DNA of 9,351 bases from a bacterium (GTDB taxonomy: Bacteria; Krumholzibacteriota; Krumholzibacteriia; LZORAL124-64-63): contig DAOVZQ010000061.1 in NCBI GenBank assembly GCA_030635025.1, positions 1-9,351 on the forward strand, given 5' to 3'. Below, piece by piece: positions 4,948 to 9,351 of the stretch (positions within the stretch are counted from its first letter, which is position 1; the number at the start of each line of letters is the position of its first letter). The notes under the pieces are model-generated. The model had not been told where the DNA came from, ran no database searches, and saw only the letters and a list, made by a program, of their open reading frames with translations. A program made the translations under genes and the position numbers.

Positions 4948-7020
4948 TCAGTCGCCCTCCTTGTCGGACGTGCGGACGAAATCGCCCAGGTGCACCTCGG
5001 CCACAAGCGGTCGGATCGAAGGCTGCGTTACTTCGGACGGGTCCACGCCCTCCTCACGGTACAGGCGCATGACCAACTCGGTGCAGGTCTTGCCGCCGCA
5101 GCCGCCCATGCCGGAGCGGACCACGGCCTTGAGCTGGTTCATGTCGCGCACGCCGTCGCGGATGGCCGTAACGATCTCGCTCTTGCGGACGCGCTCGCAG
5201 CGGCAAACCATGGGGTCGGCGTCGGGTGCTTCGCCCTCCACGGGTTCGCCCTGCCAGGGCTCGCGAATGCGGAATCCCGCCACCAGGAACTTGTCCGTGC
5301 CGGGCACCTCAAGCATGAGCAGCTTGCGCCGATCCTGGTCCTCGCGTTTGCGGACGGCGATCACCGTGCCGGTGCCCACCTCGTTGCCCTCCATGTCCGT
5401 GGTGACGACCTCGGCGCCGAAGGGGATCACCTCGTCCTCGAATTCGAAAGGCAGCGTGAGCAGAGCCTTCTCGCCCGTAGGGTCGTAGTCGTTGTGCACC
5501 AGATTGATGGCCAGGCCGGGGCACGCGATCACGCATTGGCCGCAGCCTTCGCACAGGCCCGCGAAATCCGGCAGAGCGAGGATCGAGCCCGGCATGGAGA
5601 TCAGGTCGTGCGGGCAGGCCTCGATGCAGGGGTTGCAGGGGATTTCCTGGACGCAGCGCAGCAGGGGGTAGACCGGCGTGTCGATCACGGGCGCTTCATA
5701 GGCGACCGGCTCGCTGCCGTGGTGCTTGAGCATCTCGCCGAAGCTTTCCCAGTCGCTGGGAATAGGGACGTCGAAGCCCAGATCGCGCGCCAGCTTGCGG
5801 CCGGTGATCTTGCCCGAGAAGATGGCCGCGGACGCTTCGGCGATCTCGTTCGTGTCGCCGGCGGCCATGACCTTCATGCCGTACTCGCGGGCCTTGACCA
5901 GAAGTTCGTCGACCGGTGACAGCCCCACCGCCACGAGCACCGTGTCCACCTCGAAGGCGCGTTCGGTGCCGGCGATGGGCTGGAATTTGTCGTCGATGGC
6001 CGCTGTGATCACGCGCTCGACCTTTTCGTCGCCTTCGACCCGCAGGACCGTGTGACGTGTCCAGATGGGCACGCCCAGGCGCTTGATCTTGTCCTCGTGA
6101 ACCTTGTAGCCGCCGCAGCGCGGCAGCGCCTCGACCAGGCCGACCACGTCGATGCCAGCCTGCAGCGCGTGATAGGCGCCGATCAGGCCCACGTTGCCGC
6201 CGCCGATGATGAAGAGTTTTTCGGCGCAGCGCACCTGGTCGCGGTTGACCAGGGTCTGGAAGGCGCCGGCGCCGTAGACGCCGGGCAGGTCGCAGCCTGG
6301 GAACGACAGGCTTTTTTCGCGGGCGCCGCAGGTAATGAGCGTGGCGTGCGGGCTGACCAGGCGGTATCCCTGCGGACCGGCCACGCCGAACTTACCGTCG
6401 CAGAAGGCACCGACGACGGTGGAGTCGAGCCAGACGTCGACCGTCGGCAAGGCGCCGACTTCCTCGGCGAGTCTGGTGCCGATGTCCATGCCGCGCATGC
6501 CGGCGTAACAGTCGGCCACCGAGCCGAAGAAGTTGTGGGTCTGCAGGCCGAGCTTGCCGCCCAGCTCTTGCTTGTCGTCGACGATCAGGCACTCGATGCC
6601 GAGGCGTCCCAGCTCGTTGGCGGCGCAAACGCCGGCGGGGCCGCCGCCGATGATCAGGACCTGGACCTCGATGTCGGGGACGTCGGGGCTGGAGGCGGAC
6701 GCTTCGACTTCGCTCAGGGCGGGGTGGTCTTCACAGCTCTGCACGCTCATGCCGGGGCTGACCGGCACCATGCACGATTTGACCGGTCGACCGTCGGCCA
6801 CCACGGTGTACTGGCTGCACTGCCCGTTGACGCAGTAGATGCCCTGCGGTCCGTGGTCCTTGTGGTGATGTCCGAAGATGGAGATGCCGGCGGCGTACAG
6901 CGCCGACGAGATGACCTCGCCCTTGCGGGCCTGGAGTGCCTCGCCGTTGAAGGTGAAGTCGATCCGCTCGCTGGTTAGAGGCGGCAGGATGGGATGGGAG
7001 TCGATCCGTCGGTCACTCAT
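4948..7020 (-). CDS. HcnA-HcnB / sarcosine oxidase alpha-like FAD/NAD oxidoreductase with 2x[4Fe-4S] and BFD-like [2Fe-2S] domains
   Basis: This is a 690-residue fusion whose start overlaps the upstream stop as ATGA (7017-7020). Domains in order: an HcnA/SoxA-type [2Fe-2S] fold at about 18-97, with Cys63, Cys68 and Cys83 but Tyr71 where the third ligand is expected; a two-dinucleotide-domain flavoprotein, with FAD motif VLIIGGGPAG (121-130) and second nucleotide motif LFIIGGGNVG (269-278); a 2x[4Fe-4S] insert, Cys456/462/465/469 and Cys490/493/496/500; and a BFD-like [2Fe-2S] domain, Cys606, Cys608, Cys641, Cys646 (VCRCER and GGCGGKTC). Homologous proteins are alpha subunits of HCN synthase, opine oxidase and archaeal L-proline dehydrogenase, which take electrons from a DAO-type subunit. 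Here that partner is the next gene. The extra ferredoxin domain suggests wiring to the NuoG/NuoF-like subunits upstream. Distinct from HdrA, although similar in having a thioredoxin-reductase-like fold with ferredoxin motifs. Confidence 0.88.
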   Translation of the reverse strand: MSDRRIDSHPILPPLTSERIDFTFNGEALQARKGEVISSALYAAGISIFGHHHKDHGPQGIYCVNGQCSQYTVVADGRPVKSCMVPVSPGMSVQSCEDHPALSEVEASASSPDVPDIEVQVLIIGGGPAGVCAANELGRLGIECLIVDDKQELGGKLGLQTHNFFGSVADCYAGMRGMDIGTRLAEEVGALPTVDVWLDSTVVGAFCDGKFGVAGPQGYRLVSPHATLITCGAREKSLSFPGCDLPGVYGAGAFQTLVNRDQVRCAEKLFIIGGGNVGLIGAYHALQAGIDVVGLVEALPRCGGYKVHEDKIKRLGVPIWTRHTVLRVEGDEKVERVITAAIDDKFQPIAGTERAFEVDTVLVAVGLSPVDELLVKAREYGMKVMAAGDTNEIAEASAAIFSGKITGRKLARDLGFDVPIPSDWESFGEMLKHHGSEPVAYEAPVIDTPVYPLLRCVQEIPCNPCIEACPHDLISMPGSILALPDFAGLCEGCGQCVIACPGLAINLVHNDYDPTGEKALLTLPFEFEDEVIPFGAEVVTTDMEGNEVGTGTVIAVRKREDQDRRKLLMLEVPGTDKFLVAGFRIREPWQGEPVEGEAPDADPMVCRCERVRKSEIVTAIRDGVRDMNQLKAVVRSGMGGCGGKTCTELVMRLYREEGVDPSEVTQPSIRPLVAEVHLGDFVRTSDKEGD

Positions 7021-8795
7021 CGGTTCACCTCCACGCCCTCGAAGGAGGCGGTGGGTTCGGCGAAGCGGCCTTCGAGCCAGGCCCCTTGTCGTGTGATCAG
7101 TTTGAGTTGGACGAGGTCGCCGAGCGTGGTGCGGATGGGCGTGTCGCCGGCCGCCTTCAGACGGGCGATCAGGGCGCGGCGCTCGTCGTGAGTTATGCGG
7201 AAGCTGAACGACGGCGTGTCGCCGGTTTCAGCTCCGGTCAACTCGTCGAGAGTGACGGTCGGCGCGTCGATGTCAGGTGCGAACTGGCGATCCAGGACGA
7301 TCATCCGTTTGGCGTCGCCGATCTGATCCCAGGTCGTGGCCAGGCGTGGTTTCAGACCCAGACCGCGGAGTGCGGCGCCGGCCTGGGCCAGCATGTCGCG
7401 CAGGCGCCAGTTTGCCACGCGATCGGCTAGCAGGCGGTCGAGTTCGATCAGGCCGCCAAGCCACAGGACGTCGGTCGCGTTGTCGTCCTTATCGAAGAGT
7501 GTTGCGATATCGTCTGGCAGTTGTGGCTCGAGTTCGGACCGGGTCGTGAACCAGCCGACGATGTCCAAGGCGCGATCGAGGCCGGGTGAGGACGTCAGCT
7601 CTTCGGGGCAGGGTTCGGTCAGGGGAGAGGGGGGGCAAGCCGCGCGGAAGGCGGCCACAGCCTCGTCTGGTCCGCCGAGCCCCGGGCGCGGGCGCACATA
7701 GCGAACGCGGTTGGCGCCCAGTCCGACAATTTCGGCCAAGTCGTTCACAACGGCGGCCTGTTGCTCGCCCAGGTGACCGCCCTCGCCGAAGGGGCAGGTG
7801 TCGCGATCGCGGCACACCAGTTGCACACCGTCGGCTCCGCGGGCCAGGCCGGTAAGGATGTCGTCCACGCCCACGCGGCCCACGCAGGTGACGCCGATCA
7901 GGCCGTCGCGATCTTCGAAGTGCGAGCGGTCGCAGGCGTAGGTGATGATCTTGCCGCGCTGGTCGGCATCGCCGGTCATGACCTGGTCCGGCCAGCCGCG
8001 CTGGACGATGGCGCCGGTGGGGCAGGCCCCCGCGCAGAGGCCGCAGCCGGTGCAGGTTTCGAGCGAGATGTCGGCCAAAAACGCGCCGTCGCGCGTGGCG
8101 TAGACGCGCGGGATGTCGAAGGGGCAGGATTGCTCGCAGGCGCCGCAGCCGCGGCACAGGTCGGTCAGCACCATGCAGATCGGTACGTGGAAGGACTTGT
8201 TCCAGATGTCAAGCTTGCCGCCGGTGCGCGTGAACGTGATCTCGCCGGTGGGACAGATGTCGGCGCAGGCCAGGCAGCCCACGCAGTCCTCGCCCACGTC
8301 GTCGGGACGCGGGCCGACGGTTTTGTTGGTGCCGCGGCCCAGGGGCGCCAGGGCCTGCACGCTCAACTCGTCGCACACCCGTACACACAGGCCGCACTGG
8401 ATGCACTTGTCGGCGTCGGCCTTGGGCGGGAAGGGGGTTGTGTCGACGCCTTCGGCCCGGGCGAAGGCCTTGATCTCGTCCGAGTCCGGGCATCGCGCCA
8501 GGTACAGCTCGAGCAGGGTGCGTCTCGTCTCGTGCACGCGCTTCGAGAGGGTCGACACCTGCAGTCCCGCCTCGACGGGATAGAGGCACGAGGTCACTAA
8601 GCCGGACCAGCCGTTCCAGTCGGCGTGACTGATCTCCACGACGCACAGACGGCACGCGCCGCTGGGATCGAGGGAGGGGTGGTCACACAGGGTCGGTACC
8701 TGCACGCCCAGACTCCGCGCCGCGTCCAGCACCATGATGCCCGGTTCGACCGCTATGGGTTGCCCGTTGATCGTGATTTCGATCTTGTCGCTCAT
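7017..8795 (-). CDS. NuoG/HydA-like iron-sulfur subunit fused to MvhD-like domain
   Basis: This is a 592-residue protein. ATG 8793-8795 is chosen because MSDKIEITINGQ begins the ferredoxin fold and lies five bases after the previous stop; a longer in-frame start at 8852 would run inside the upstream gene. The [2Fe-2S] domain has Cys37, 48, 51 and 70. The following NuoG-type region lacks the usual His/Cys cluster ligands (only RCPDSDE remains, Cys102). Four [4Fe-4S] motifs follow: Cys131/134/137/141, Cys171/174/177/181, Cys214/217/220/224 and Cys248/251/254/258. Residues about 281-370 look like MvhD/FrhD: TCVGRVGVDDIL, GADGVQLVC, then CPFGEGGH, with Cys288, 304, 328 and 334 as possible ligands. 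Residues about 400-592 are unrecognised and cysteine-poor. No [FeFe]-hydrogenase H-cluster motif is present, so it is an electron-transfer subunit rather than a hydrogenase. It likely links the NADH-binding subunit with the HcnAB-like flavoprotein. Confidence 0.85.
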   Translation of the reverse strand: MSDKIEITINGQPIAVEPGIMVLDAARSLGVQVPTLCDHPSLDPSGACRLCVVEISHADWNGWSGLVTSCLYPVEAGLQVSTLSKRVHETRRTLLELYLARCPDSDEIKAFARAEGVDTTPFPPKADADKCIQCGLCVRVCDELSVQALAPLGRGTNKTVGPRPDDVGEDCVGCLACADICPTGEITFTRTGGKLDIWNKSFHVPICMVLTDLCRGCGACEQSCPFDIPRVYATRDGAFLADISLETCTGCGLCAGACPTGAIVQRGWPDQVMTGDADQRGKIITYACDRSHFEDRDGLIGVTCVGRVGVDDILTGLARGADGVQLVCRDRDTCPFGEGGHLGEQQAAVVNDLAEIVGLGANRVRYVRPRPGLGGPDEAVAAFRAACPPSPLTEPCPEELTSSPGLDRALDIVGWFTTRSELEPQLPDDIATLFDKDDNATDVLWLGGLIELDRLLADRVANWRLRDMLAQAGAALRGLGLKPRLATTWDQIGDAKRMIVLDRQFAPDIDAPTVTLDELTGAETGDTPSFSFRITHDERRALIARLKAAGDTPIRTTLGDLVQLKLITRQGAWLEGRFAEPTASFEGVEVNR

Positions 8796-8800
8796 AAGCC

Positions 8801-9351
8801 CTACCTGGAAATGATGGCGTCTTCGGGACACGAGGCCTGGCACAGTCCGCAACTCGTGCAGACGTCCACGGTGATGGAGTGCTGGCCCTTCTTCTCGCCG
8901 ATGATTGCGTCCGCGGGACAGACCTTGACGCAGGCTCCGCAGCCGTTGCAGTCGTCGGTCACCTCGAAAATGATCAGTTCGCGACAGACGCCGGCCGGGC
9001 AGCGCTTGTCGTTGATGTGCGCTTCGTACTCTTCACGGAAATGAGCGAGGGTGGAGCGCACCGGGTTGGCTGCGCTCTTGCCCAGGCCGCACAGGGACCC
9101 GTCGTCCAGAACGTCGAAAAGTTTCTCGAGAGTCGGCAGGTCCGCGGGGATACCTTCGCCCGCGCAGATCCGCTTGAGGATGGCCAGCATCTGGTCCAGA
9201 CCCAGTCGGCAGGCGGCGCATTTTCCGCAGGACTCGTGGGCCAGGAAATCGGTGAAGTACCGGGCCACGTCGACCATGCACGTGCTCTCGTCCATGACGA
9301 TCATGCCGCCCGAACCCATCATCGAACCGGCCTTGCTCAGTTCGTCGAAAT
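8801..9351 (-). CDS. NuoF/HydB-like NADH-binding subunit, C-terminal part, 5' end outside window
   Basis: The frame runs off the right edge; 182 C-terminal residues are visible. The segment GSGGMIVMDESTCMVD leads into ESCGKCAACRLG, the SLBB-to-cluster region of complex I 51-kDa (NuoF) relatives, with three ligands of the N3-type [4Fe-4S] cluster in CGKCAAC and the fourth in GSLCGLGK. The Rossmann part that binds FMN and NADH is outside the window. The protein ends with a 2x[4Fe-4S] domain (CNGCGACVKVCP and CTSCGLCQASCP). This extension is absent from ordinary NuoF but typical of HydB/HndC-type subunits of NAD(P)-linked and bifurcating hydrogenases and dehydrogenases. It is the first gene seen of the operon. 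A NuoE-like partner would be expected upstream, beyond the right edge. NAD(P)H oxidation or NAD(P)+ reduction is its probable role. Confidence 0.88.
   Translation of the reverse strand, partial: FDELSKAGSMMGSGGMIVMDESTCMVDVARYFTDFLAHESCGKCAACRLGLDQMLAILKRICAGEGIPADLPTLEKLFDVLDDGSLCGLGKSAANPVRSTLAHFREEYEAHINDKRCPAGVCRELIIFEVTDDCNGCGACVKVCPADAIIGEKKGQHSITVDVCTSCGLCQASCPEDAIISR

Noticed and set aside
3693..5072. Long + strand open frame (459 codons) opposite the DAO gene
   Set aside because: It is antisense to a well-supported flavoprotein gene. Its Ala/Gly/Val/His/Asp-rich composition has no recognisable domain, as expected from high-GC third-position bias.
4723..6978. Long + strand open frames (4723-5919 and 6052-6978) opposite the HcnAB-like gene
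   Set aside because: Shadow frames of the 690-residue protein on the other strand; no domain, no ribosome-binding site, biased composition.
7761..8600. + strand open frame opposite the NuoG-MvhD-like gene
   Set aside because: Antisense shadow with Ala/Gly/Val-rich sequence; the - strand frame has multiple cysteine cluster motifs and is clearly the real one.
7017..8795. [FeFe]-hydrogenase catalytic subunit
   Set aside because: The HydA-like N-terminal clusters are present, but no H-cluster cysteine motifs follow; the C-terminal half is MvhD-like plus unknown.
1..9351. CRISPR arrays, tRNA or rRNA genes
   Set aside because: No regularly spaced short repeats, cloverleaf or rRNA-like segments were seen in either strand.

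Overview
The window is GC-rich, densely coded bacterial DNA. A TamB-family protein at the left edge implies an organism with an outer membrane. The right half is a four-gene operon of iron-sulfur flavoproteins typical of anaerobic or facultative energy metabolism. I cannot name the species; a GC-rich, poorly cultured Gram-negative lineage fits, but this is a guess.

Left part, + strand (1-3043): the C-terminal 460 residues of a TamB-like translocation/assembly protein (1-1383), then a 150-residue secreted protein of unknown function with an RCP..CVWEGNA motif (1468-1920). Two tandem RRM RNA-binding protein genes follow (2145-2417 and 2709-2978). They are copies of a whole transcription unit: similar promoter with a 17-bp spacer, a long (about 175 nt) leader with three conserved stem-loops that show compensatory base changes, a near-identical coding region, a small 3' hairpin, and a UUCG-loop intrinsic terminator. 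The leader looks like a cis-acting regulatory RNA, reminiscent of cold-shock gene leaders.

Middle, - strand (3069-3773): a consensus-like sigma70 promoter (TTGACA-17-TATTAT) drives a structured 5' leader, a 39-residue single-pass membrane protein and, after an intercistronic hairpin, a 102-residue excisionase/MerR-like helix-turn-helix protein. This small-protein/regulator pair is not recognised.

Right part, - strand (3774-9351): four tightly packed genes, transcribed right to left. (1) The C-terminus of a NuoF/HydB-like NADH-binding subunit with a terminal 2x[4Fe-4S] domain. (2) A NuoG/HydA-like N-terminus carrying one [2Fe-2S] and four [4Fe-4S] motifs, fused to an MvhD-like domain and an unrecognised C-terminal region. 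(3) A fusion of HcnA-like ferredoxin, HcnB/SoxA-like FAD/NAD disulfide-oxidoreductase fold, 2x[4Fe-4S] insert and BFD-like [2Fe-2S] domain. (4) A DAO-family FAD oxidoreductase resembling HcnC or sarcosine/proline dehydrogenase catalytic subunits. Together they suggest a soluble complex that oxidises an amine or amino acid at the DAO flavin and passes electrons through flavins and many Fe-S clusters to NAD(P)+, possibly with flavin-based bifurcation. This module is the most interesting part of the window.
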